Assembly (NCBI RefSeq): GCF_029227915.1 | Contig: NC_079875.1 | Span: forward strand, 12,023,001 to 12,087,000 | Source of the DNA: Hydractinia symbiolongicarpus | Taxonomy: Eukaryota; Cnidaria; Hydrozoa; Anthoathecata; Hydractiniidae | Direction: 5' to 3' | DNA: 64,000 bases | In this document: positions 45,901 through 57,900 of the stretch, piece by piece | Numbering within the stretch: position 1 is the first letter of the stretch | Layout of the letters: each line of letters begins with the position of its first letter | Notes under the pieces: generated by a model | Told to the model about the DNA's origin: nothing | Databases searched by the model: none | Seen by the model: only the letters and a program-made list of their open reading frames with translations | Position numbers and translations under genes: made by a program

Positions 45901-48900
45901 CGGACATCCCTCTAAAGCGGACACTTTTTTTTGCACCAATGGTGTCCGCTTTAGAGGGATTCCACTGTACAAAGTTCTAATTATCGTATCCACTGGACGA
46001 AATAGACAAAGTAAACATGTTTTTATAAGAAACCTGTTTTGAACATAAACGATGAAGATCCGTCTCGGAGATGGAGACCCGTCACGTCACATTAATTTTA
46101 ATTGGGTTTTTATAGTTTTTTCGCGCACTTTTCACATTGCTTCTAATCTCCGTACGAATAGGACAAGCGTGTGGTAAAAGTGAGAATCAAAAATATCGTA
46201 GTTCGTGATTGAAATCTTAACGTAAAGAGTTTCTTCAAGCAGCAAAAAGGAAGCAAGCGCAGTAAACGACGCAATAGTTAGTGTTTCATGTTTTATTTTG
46301 TACGTGTAATAGTATGTCTATCGACACAGGCTATATTTGTATTTATTTATGTTGTGCTTATCCTTTTGTATCTTTGTATTTTTTCTGTTTGTATTTAAGC
46401 TATGAAACGTCATAATCATACTGTACTAGAGCGACCGATGTACAGTATTTTATTCTACCGCCCCCGTGTGTTCGCATAGTTGCATCTGCTTTCTTGTGTA
46501 CCGTCCGCGCACAAAACAAAACCAGGTAACTAAGGGTTGAGGCTTAAATTTAGGTTAAAAAATTAAGCAACGTTGAGCGACTTGCCTGGACCTGGGACGC
46601 CACCACAGTTTAACTAATAGAATTTTTTGATCGTCTTTTATATATATGTTAAACGTATGACTTTGTGTGAGAAAAATGATTTTATAGAAACAAGAATAAC
46701 AAACCAAAATGATGGAGAGACATCATTCTATAGTGCTACATCTTGCGTATGATGCTTGGTCTTGGCTAATGATGAAATCAATGTTAATTACCACACAAAT
46801 TAATTTTCTGCAGTCTGAGAGCTACTTGCTTAATTAAAGTGATAGATTTTATTTTCTGGTAGATGAAAAAGGTTTACAATACAGCAAGCTGCACTGACGT
46901 ATCTTGTCTACAGGGACGGTGGTTGTCAAAACTGGGCTCCCAGAAGGTGCTGAATACACTTTCTTGCTTCTTACAAGCATGAGTACTGTCCAACTTGGAC
47001 CTAAAACTATTCTTTAAGAAAATCGTAAAGAGAAAAAACAATCCTTCTATCACAAACAATACGAGACAAGACAGAGCTAACAACATAAACGGACTGGTTA
47101 CAGATCAAACACAAATAGAAAAATGTATATGTCAAAAGTATATTAATATAGAAAAGAATTAAATAAGACCCTCCTGTGCGCCAGAACTTGTGACTCTGGC
47201 TGTAGCTTTCCACATGTGTTACAGGGCCTCAACACTCACCCTTACACAGGACGTTGTCACGACAGGACCAGCCTGTCGATATTTTGACTAAGGACAGCAG
47301 GGTTGTCAAGCCTGAAGACCAAGTTAGTAAGCTTGGGCACCTTACTGAACTGGGGTGAAAAGTGGGGTCGTTACACCCAAAGACAAGCTAAAAGCAAACC
47401 CCTTGCTAAGCTTCTTATAAGTTACCAGAGAAGAGTGAGCTGAACTCTTTACCCTCTGGGTATTAACGGTAAACTGGCTTGTATGAACCAGCTGGGGTAA
47501 TACAAAACCGCTCGGATTTACATTTTCCTCCCCCCATTTTATAAAGGGGAAAAAAAAACTAGCAGCGGGTATAAAGAAAACATATGATGTAGTGCTGTTG
47601 AGCGTTCTTGGATCAACTTTGCTTATCGCCTTATCATTGCAGAGGTACCAAAAGTTTGTGGTCCGATCTTTGATATGGGCCCAATAGTGGCCTGCATTCA
47701 ATGTTCCAGAGTGATTTATCACAGCTACCAAAGCATACTTTTGGATAAAAGATGTGTCCGAGTCACTAGAATTTTCAACAAATTTATTGTCCTTAACCAG
47801 ATGTTCTCCATCTCTTGCAAACCTTTTCAGGTGCAAGGTTAAAATTTCGCTACTCCTCGTAATCCTTGTTTACCTAGTGCTCTCTTGGTGCAGGGAACAT
47901 TGTGGGCAAAACCATTTATTTTCATTCTCCAGATTTTCAGAAGCTAAAAACATACTAGCTGACAATTGTACGCTGGAAGACGGTGACAGTGTTAGGATGT
48001 CCTGATTTTCAACAGTAACTGAAGAACAGAGACAGGTGTTACAGCTAACTGACACCGATACTGCTGTCGAGATTTTATGAGACGCAATTACCGAGAACCC
48101 TTTCAATTCATCAAAGACAAGAAGTAACATCTCTACCACATCTTGCTGAGAATTGTATTCGAAAGTTGTATTTCCAGAAGAGTGTATCTTACGTTCTAGG
48201 GCCTTAAGAAAGTTTGAAGGATCAACGGGGGTCAAAGAACGGTTTAACATGATCATGTTAAGAGCAATCGCCCTCATAATTGGATTCCGAAGCACACTTG
48301 GACCATAGGGATGGAATAGTACTTAGTGCTTGCAAAATAACATTGGCATAGCACGTATTGCCTTTGTTGACAAAACCTGCATTTATAAAAACTGTTTTGG
48401 CACTAGTTTTGTTATGGTTGATTTTTAGAGAGACTGTGGACCTGATAAACGACCCTTGGGCATTTCTTTTGCTGGAGCTGGATTACTTTGACGAGATGCA
48501 ACAGACTTGGGTGGAAGAGTCTTTCTCGTTCCGGGTGCCTTAATTAAGGAGTCTTGAGACCATACACAGAAAGAAGCTGTCATACTGATTTTACCAAGGT
48601 TTTTTGCGGTGGAATATGCCATTTTGTTGGAAAAACCCAGCCTTTTCAGACACGCCGTGGTTGTTCTCGCGCAATAACCTCTTGCCCCTGCTTCTACAGC
48701 AAAGAAATCAACTTGCCAACCACTGGACAGAATTACGTTAACCAAGCAGGAATATTTAGTGACTTTAGTGGAGTGCCAATAGTCCCCTTTTCTATCACTG
48801 GCAACGGTCGCTCTTTTATAATCTAATTAATACACAAACGAACCTAGACAATATAACAGATTAAAAAAATGTTTTTAGCAGTTTTCCCTATTTTTACTTT

Positions 48901-51900
48901 TATTATGGTGTTTTTAGGTGTTTCCAGTAGTAATGCTAGACATAATTAGCGCGAATTTATCATAGACTGGGATGTTCTAAATACTAAAACAATTTATAGA
49001 CAAAATATCCTTTTTGCTAGAGATAATGTTAAAGAAAAACCGAGCTTCTTTTTTTTAAAAAATAAATTCCTGCAAAAAACAATTTTTTGACCTGAAAAAA
49101 AAGTACCCTGAAGGTATAACAGCTAGAACTGTACACAAACAAAACTACAATATGTACTCACTGGTCCATCAACATTTTCTTGATTTAATTCTTCATGTGT
49201 TTTCATATCAAGCAAATGTAACTGCTTTTGCATCCGTTTAGTTAGCATAGCGTTTGAACTTTTGCTTTTATTTTTCGAAGGCAATCGTGTTGCAGCCTTT
49301 TTTGTAGCGACAAGTGTGTTTTCCATACGAACCAAACGCATATCAACCTGTGTTGTGCTTTTAAATAGCTTTTTTTTTATTGCTGCGAGTTCTTCTTTTG
49401 TGTTTTTCAGAAGTTCTTCTAGCTGATCACCTCTAAATATGTTTCAAAAATAAACTTGACAGTTAAAAATCTTTTAGAACGCATTCTGAAACATTTTGAG
49501 GACACTTTTGAGAAGTTAAAGTTTTAAATAAAGCTAAACAATTAGAAATACTTTCCTTAATGATTTCACTGTTTCGTTATATCGTGCAACTATGTTGATG
49601 TTTTTAAAAACTTGATATCTTAAAGTTTCATTCACCTTGCTTGTATGTAGTCGAGTTTCTTCTCCGGGTTTTCATGAAATTGCTTTTCCCTCTTTTCCAA
49701 AAAGCAAGACATGGCATCTTGTTCAAGTCTCAACAACTCATAAAATTCTGAGCCTGAATAAAAAAATGCAGAATAATAACCTTTAGAATAGCTCAAAGTG
49801 GAAAATGATGTTAAAATTATGTTAAAATGCTACTTCGTTGTTAAAGTGCTTGTGCAAAGATTTTCAAATTAGATTATGCTGCAAGAATTTGATGTAATAG
49901 CAAAATTTTCTGATATTCAAACATGTAAACTTCATCAATCTTCCAAAAGATGAATCAATTACTCTAAAAAATGTGACAATTTGGCAATGGGTGATGTCCC
50001 TACAATTGAACCTTGGTTTGCAATAAAATTTTGAAAAAAAAGCTTAGGTATGACCTATATGCTAACCAACAAAATGTTTTTGCTGACCGACATGAGGGAC
50101 AAGAAAACTTTCACCAATGTATAAGAAGACTACTCTCTCTCATCATTATCAATCACTATCACACCTTATTTTGAGGCCAATGATATTGTCACTACACAAT
50201 TTTAGTGTGAAATATGACTTAAAAATATATACTTACTTTCATCTTCTTCTTCATTTTCGTTGGGAATATTCTTTGTTTTCTTACATTTTGATAGCAACCA
50301 TTTTACGAGCAATATAAAGTGACTGATTATGATAAATGGAATAGGGATAGCAGGCCTTCGATGATATTCGTCAACAAGATAGTAACGCTGGAATCTCCAA
50401 ATGCGTTCAGAGTTTATTTGAACAGTATTATAGGTGTTGCTATTATAAATAAAAACAAAAAAAACAAAGATAGAAAAAAACACAGCTACAAAAATGTAAC
50501 ACCAATTGCAAATTGTTTTTGTGGTTAAAATGAAATTGTTAAAGCAGTGAAAAACTTTTTTTTGGAAGCATTATTTTGGAAGACTGAAAAGCTATTGTCA
50601 ACAGGGTATCCTTATTTGAGTTGATAAGTTCTTAAAAAAAATAATGTTAGAGAGATTTTATTTTTTTAGTTATCTTAATTGTGGCAGGAAAAGGAGTATA
50701 CATACTTGAATATTGCAATCAAGAGATTAATCAGCAAAATGTTTGTTAAGATTAAATAAACACCCAAGATGAAGAGCACGATTGGTTGTGCGTAAAAACT
50801 GTGTGCTCCGTGGCGTGTACCAAACACTGTTTCATTTTCTAAATAAAAACAAAACTTTAGTTATTTTTGAACACAATTGATGGCTTTCGTTTCAGATACA
50901 CTGAAATTAAATTACGCAAATGCATTTTCCATGCGTCAAGTAACCACCAAGATTGAATCAAAGTAAAGTACAATGTAAAAAAAGGATTTGCATAAGAAAA
51001 TAAATATTTGTAAACATTCCTCATTTTCATTCATCAAAAATCAAAATGAAGGCTCGTGTTAAGACTGATAAATTTTCTCTCCGGCTGTGTCAATGCTGAA
51101 GTGATAAGTGACCAGAAATCATGATCAAGAGATTGTTAGCAAAAAATCGTAGAAGTTTTTAGAAAATCTTGTAGAAAGACTTTTAGTGTCAAAGGGTTAA
51201 TATCTTTCACTGTCATCAGGGGTGCACCTAAAAGGTTACACTGCTTAACTGATGCATTTTTTCTCTATTCCACTGCTCAGATTTTTTCTACTTTACCAGT
51301 GCTACTTTATTCTATCCTAACGGGTATTTAGCATGCATTTAAAGTTAAGTAAAACCTTTCATGACAGTGACCAAAGGGACAATAAAAAAGTTGCCGTTTT
51401 GGAAAGGCTATCGTATAGACAATCTTGTATAACAGCCACAGTCCAAATCTTGCATCATTGGCTGTCTTGAGCAGTGTAATTCCATTTCCCTGAGTCAGAA
51501 TAGTTTTTGCACAGTAACTAAAAGTGTCGACATTAGAAATCCACCTTTAGCCAGATGCATTAAGTTGCTTGTTGGAAAATAAATAATACCTTTAAAGTAA
51601 CATTCGTGTTATAAATTTGACTGTCATATAAACGTAACTTTTTATTTAGTGCCTTAAAAATTAACCGTTTGCTGTGTTGAGGAAGATACCCTACACAATA
51701 GTATTTGTACTAAAATCCAACAGGGAATCAATTGTGACTGGGTTAAAGATAAAGAGGAAGCTGTCCTACAAAGGCGAACAGGAAGGTAAGTTTTTCTGTA
51801 TATACTTACGTTTTGCGGCAGCCTCAAAAAACACTTCACCATACATTTCAAAGTATGGAATTGTGATCATATGTCGTATTGAACTCCATGAAAAATCATC

Positions 51901-54900
51901 TTGAGGGAGTAAAATGGCATATCGAGCAACTCCATAAGATAGTAAAAATACCGAGAGTATTATTAAGAAGTAAATAACATCCACTGTCTGAAAAAGAAGC
52001 AAAGTTAACTCTTTAGTAAAGAGAATTTTTTATAGTAAATACAAAAAAAATAAGAATATCTTACCATTCTTTGCACCATTACAACATATGGACCTAATGT
52101 TTTACTGATGGCGCAAATATCCAACAAGCGTACAATCCAAATCATAATGTCCAATGCGTAAACAATGTGCGCTATCTTTTTCAATCCTGAAGAAGTGGTC
52201 AAACGAAGAGCAAATGCCAAAAAGAACACGGAGACTCCTACTATGTCAGACTTGTTCCAATGCATTGACCACCATACCTTCACTTTATGCCAAGAATGTA
52301 CACAATGAGGAACATGACACACCTTGAAATAGATAAAAAGTACATATATATATTTACCAATTATATTAAGATAACAAGTCTAATGACCCTTTTACTTAAA
52401 CATGTAGCCAGGTTACACTCTCCAAAGATCACTATGCAATGGTTGAAATGGCGTTTTTTGCATGCGTTACAGGATCCCAAAACTCAGCTTTACACAGAAG
52501 GTTGTCATATTAGACCAGATGTAGGCAAGGAAGCCTGAAGTGAGTGGGGTTATGTCCATGAATGTAATATAAAATCTCCCTTACAATGCTTTTTACCTAA
52601 CTTTAATAATAAACCATACAATGTGGATTTAAAGAAACACAACTATCTAATTTTTTTGACATTTAAATCAACATTTATTAGAGAATTGCATTTTAATGTC
52701 TCTATATACGAAAAAATTGTTAAAATAAGAGCTTCAGTTTGTTAGATATTCAATCTTATTGCAAATTTTACACCTACACATTGGGTTTTTTTAAAAATAC
52801 ACAAAGAACAAGTTTAATCTCTACAGCTAAACGTTTAAGTCCAGGCTAAGAACATTTAAAATGTTCTCGGCCACACAATCTAACTTGCACGAGTAGTTAT
52901 AAAAAAAAAACAAAAAAAAATATAGCCTGTATAAGCTTTAGAAAATTTTAGAAAAAGGAGCCATGCTGACTTTGACGAAAATTAACCAAGATTCCAACTA
53001 AATAAGCTTATAAATCTGCTGTGAAGAAATGACAAGTGGACGCGAGTGCGTCATATAGAAAGTACGTTCATAACTATTTAGAACTTTGAAATTAGCCACT
53101 CTGTCTTCAATAAGTAGTCCAACATTGTGCAATCAAAGCAAAAGCACTACCTGGCGAATTTCTTCAGTTCCAAGTGATATCAAAAACACTAGCACAATCC
53201 ATTCCACAGTAGATGGGCGATCTGGCAATTTCTTTGTTACAAAGTTGCAAAATAGCAACAAAAAAATCAAATAAAAAATCTAAAAAAAACATCAGCCGTT
53301 GTTAAACATAAGCTTTCAATCATGATCTTTCCACACTGTTTGAGTAGTTGTAAGTTGAAATAAAGCTTACCTTATACTCTTAACTAAGTTCATTTCAAAA
53401 CCTTTACAAGTGTTGAACAAAAAAGCATTTGTCTCAGATTCATATAGTAAAAAAAGCAATTAGTAAGTAAGTAAGTAACAGCTAGTTTAAGGTCCTTAGG
53501 GCCTCCATCCATCCTTAAATGTGGAGTCCCTTCCCTTCGACTGTAACTATGTTACATTACCGCCATAGATACATGCATAATTTCTTTAACTTGCGTGCCT
53601 ACCACAGAGGTTTGCGGTCAGTAGATAACTCTAAATGGGCTCACAGCACAACATTAGTGCCAGAGTAGGGACTCAAACCTGAAACCTTATAATTACAACC
53701 GGATGCACTACCACTACAACATCTCCACCTAATGTTATGTTTTTCCCCACTTAGACCGCTTTTCACATTATCACAAAACTTTCAATGTAGGAATCTAAAG
53801 GTGAATTCTTTTTACGGAAGACACTATTGTAAGTAACAACCTTTATGATGAGTTTGCTCAAAATGCAGTCCATAAAGTTAAACTTTACAATGACAAAAAA
53901 TCAGTAAATTAGAATTTGATTAATAGACACAAACAGGATTACTTACAAAATTCAGCCAAAAGCTTGTGACAGGTGCGGCATAAAATTCAGAAATCATTTT
54001 AATTTTTTCACGCAGAGATTTGCCTTGTTGTTGTGTTATTGATATTTGGTCGTGAAATTGGCTAAAAGCAAAATAATTGTTTTACATAGAAAAGAAAACT
54101 GCAGACCAGTCTTGCTGTCTAGTGTTCTGCACGCTATAAACAAAACAAAACTGTCAAGAAATATTGTATGTGCAGAGAAATTTTGATTTAGATTTAATAT
54201 GCTTTCAAAAGAAATTAAGTAATACAAAATATATATTAGCAAGTGTCACAATTACCTGTATATTTTAAAAAAAATTGGGGCAATCCAATATAATAATGAA
54301 AAAAGCCCAAATAAACATATCCTTTACATCCAGTCACAGTCTTTAATAAGCGTGTAACATGCTTTACTTTGCACTTCATGTCTGAGTGCGATACTCTGCA
54401 AATTCGAAAAAGTTTAAACATCTTATTCAGAACAAGAAAGTCGCACAATTCCAAACAAAGATAAATGCATAATATATGGTTTGATAATTTTTAGTGTGTA
54501 TAGATTACCATGAATGTAAAGTAAGGTTTCCTCTGCCAAATTAGTCCACATTTTCTTACTACATCACTAGACATTTGGAGGTTGGAGCGATTTTAAAGCA
54601 TTGAAGGTGGAAATGGATCCTTTTTTATAATGAAAGTAATCAGCACTTCATGAAACAAGTACCTACAAATAGCTACAAATAATTATTTGGCTATGTTGCA
54701 AAAAAACATCTTAATATCATTTTAATGCAGGAAACCCTTTTAACTAGTTGTTAACCCATGGATTTTTCAATAGGATGTTACCAAAAATACATATTTTTAG
54801 CATTGGTCTTATGCATTTTTGTTTAAAGTAATGAACTTCTCTTACAGAGATTGGTCCAAAATAAGGCTACAATACAAATGACAGATATTATTTTTATAGA

Positions 54901-57900
54901 GACAAAAATGTTAGCCTGTGGAAATTCGCTTGACCATGTACCACTATTTTGTGCTTTCTTGTTCACCTGCTAGCACGAAGTAATTAAATTACGCTGCAGG
55001 TTTTGAAATAAAGCTGTGCAGAACTTTTTGGAACTGACAGAATAAGGTTATTATTACAGAGGAGTTCATTCTCAACTGTGGCTGTGACATGGTCCAGCAT
55101 GTTTTGCGTATTCTACAGCTTTTGGTGTGGAGTGGATTCAAACAGTCTATTAGAAGTAATCCATGTCAGTCTGTACAAATTAAAGTAATGCTAGCCTTGG
55201 AATGTAACAGAGTTCGCGAGAAAAAGGCAGAAATGGGTGGAATTCTCAATAAGTACAACCTTCTGATAGTTTACTTAATTACTGTTCACTTAGCTGTAAA
55301 AAATTTAAAAAATACTCAACTTCTTAATATATTTAATTTCACAATAATTCAGACTGGAATTATAAAAATAACAAAATTGGGTCATAGTAATTTGCTGTAA
55401 AATACTGATAAATTCTTCTTTGGTCCTGGTCCCTAGTTATTCACATAGGAAATGATGCCAGTTATTTCCACTTGGTAGCCTCGAAACTAAAAGTGCACTG
55501 AAATGACTTCACTAACATTATAATAACATTATAATTGACGTAAACCTTTGTAATTACGCAAAGGTTAAAAACCGATAAAGACATTAGACATATTTTTTTG
55601 AATTTGCACATTCTTTAAGGAGGGAAAAACATCCCCTTTAGAAAGCTGAATTTGACCTGGATGGGTCACAGACGTTATGTATTAATATGAGATTGTAGAA
55701 AATGCATTTTTTAAACAAGATATTATAAGAAACATACTTTTCTTTGCTTGATGGATGGTATTTAACAATATGAGATACTGCAGGAAAACAAATCATTCCT
55801 GACCACACCTAGAAATGTTCACGAAAACATGTTTAGGTTCTATAATATCAGGTACGAATTAAAAAAACATGGGGAACACAGCATTGCGCACTAGGCCAAT
55901 TACTTAGTGCAGCCAAACTGTATTGAATTGGCCTTTATTACAAGTACAATTTGTCACAGTGGACCCAACATTTTATTTACAGGGCAAAAAAATGAAAAAT
56001 TTGAAATTAATTAATTAATTTAAAGATTTTTCGAGGGCAACAATGGATTGAGAAATTAGTCAGGTAAGCCATTTTGCACATTCAGGTGGAGCACCTATTA
56101 GTATACTGTGCTCCATATGAAGTGGAGTGTTTACAGCAGCACACTCTTTCAAGGATAATTTCTTGTATAAAAAATAACATCCCTGAAACTCAGTGCTTAT
56201 AATAAATTATTTCTTTACCGTCAGTTAAGAATTCAAAAAAACAGTTGAGTCAATTTATACGGCAGTAAGAAAATATTGAAGATCAATATTGTAAAAAAAC
56301 GAGGGCTTTTAATCTATATATAAATGCATTTCAACAACAAGATCTTTATAATTGAAATTTGCAACTAATTGTGGGACAAAAGATTATCTAAATGCATTTC
56401 AAAATTACAAAAACTTAAATGGTATTGAAAACGAGAAATTCTAATTAAAAAATAGGAGCACTTTTGCAAATCGCACGACACAGATACTTTACAAGGCCTT
56501 AATTGCCAATTATTTCAGAACCTATTTCCCCTTCTTTCCTAAAATTCATAATAAACCTAGTAAAAAAATATTTGTAGAGATTTTCATTTATCACATCTAA
56601 TGTTTAGTTGTCTTTTCGAATGTGATTTCTTATGCTTTGGCTAATTTTACCCCATTTTAAAATAAAAATGGGGTCTTTTTTAAAGTATTTTCAATATGTT
56701 AACTGTGAATGATTCTCTCTTTTACCATATCTGAATACAAAATTGATGTGCATAAATATGGTTGTTTTCATGTGAAAGTGGATAGTTAAAATAAGGAATA
56801 TAACTTCATCATTGGCAAACAAACAGTAGTATCCTACTGTTTGATTGCCAATGATTAAATTAATATTCCTTACTTTGGAATATTTTTTTAATTCTTACTT
56901 GCATTGTTTCATTGTTTCCACGAAATGACAAATAACCCTTCCATCTTTTTGACAAGACTTCTTGACATGCATAGTGAGCAATAAATTCTTCTAGTTGAGA
57001 TGATGCTGCAAGGCTCATACAGTCTTGTTTTCCCCATCTTTTTAACTGATATTGCAAAAGAGTTTCTGTAGCAACTTTATCTTTTAATGCACATTCCTCA
57101 AGCAACGCCACTGCTAATTTACCAAACTCTCTGAAAGAAAAATTGGATATCAACTAACTTTATCAATATTATTATTGCAGGATAAACTGATTTTCTTAAA
57201 CTTAAAATGTTATTTCTAGGGGGTAATAAACCTAGAGAAAAGTTCATAGTTTAAATATTTATTTCTCAGTATAAAGCATACCCATGATAGGTGGTTTAAT
57301 ATGTTGACAAACATGAAGCAAAAAAAATTAATATTCATCTGAGAAAACAATGGCAGTTAGTGCTGATGGTAAATCGTGGTTTAGGTGGTGTAATCCATCA
57401 CTTTCAGTGTTAAATGCTTTGTGATTACTAGAAAAACTTTCGTGCCTCCCAAGACAAAATATTTCAGTTCCAAATGGTGTTGCACAAGCAGTCAGAAAGT
57501 GTTGCACAAGCAGTCAGAAAGTGTTGCACAAGCAGTCAGAAAGTTTCCTTACCAGTGTGCCCTGCAAAGTGAAGTCATGAGAGTATTATAGTTTAATAAT
57601 AAGTTTCACAATACCATCTTTTTTTAATTTAAAAACTTTAGTGTTCATGCTCTCCAATTCCTCCTTCCTTGCAGGGATAAGTACCACATAAAATTTATAC
57701 ATAACACTGACTTTTGTATTGGAAACTTTTTTCACTTAATCTACGTATATGACCCATGAGGTTAATAATAAAAAACCCATTTATTTAGCTATTTGAGCAG
57801 CAAAAGTTGTAGTTTGCCTCTATTTTGCAATTGGTAATCATGGCAACCAATTGTTCCACTTTTTAATTCTAGTTTTTTTATCGATTTGAAAAGTACCTTG

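Larger units (their letters stand above)
43151..45967. mobile_element. Intact Tigger/pogo-type DNA transposon carrying transposase and HIRAN genes
   Basis: Termini CAGTGGAATCCCCCTAAAGC (43151) and, reversed, CAGTGGAATCCCTCTAAAGC (45967) form the inverted repeat; TA lies immediately outside both ends. The word TAAAGCGGAC is repeated several times near both ends, as expected of transposase-binding sites. Two uninterrupted divergent genes fill the inside. Nearly identical ends and open genes mean a young insertion, in a TRPM2 intron. Confidence 0.95.

Noticed and set aside
47754-48826. Plus-strand frames of 60-90 codons
   Set aside because: Antisense shadows of the USP and retroelement segments.
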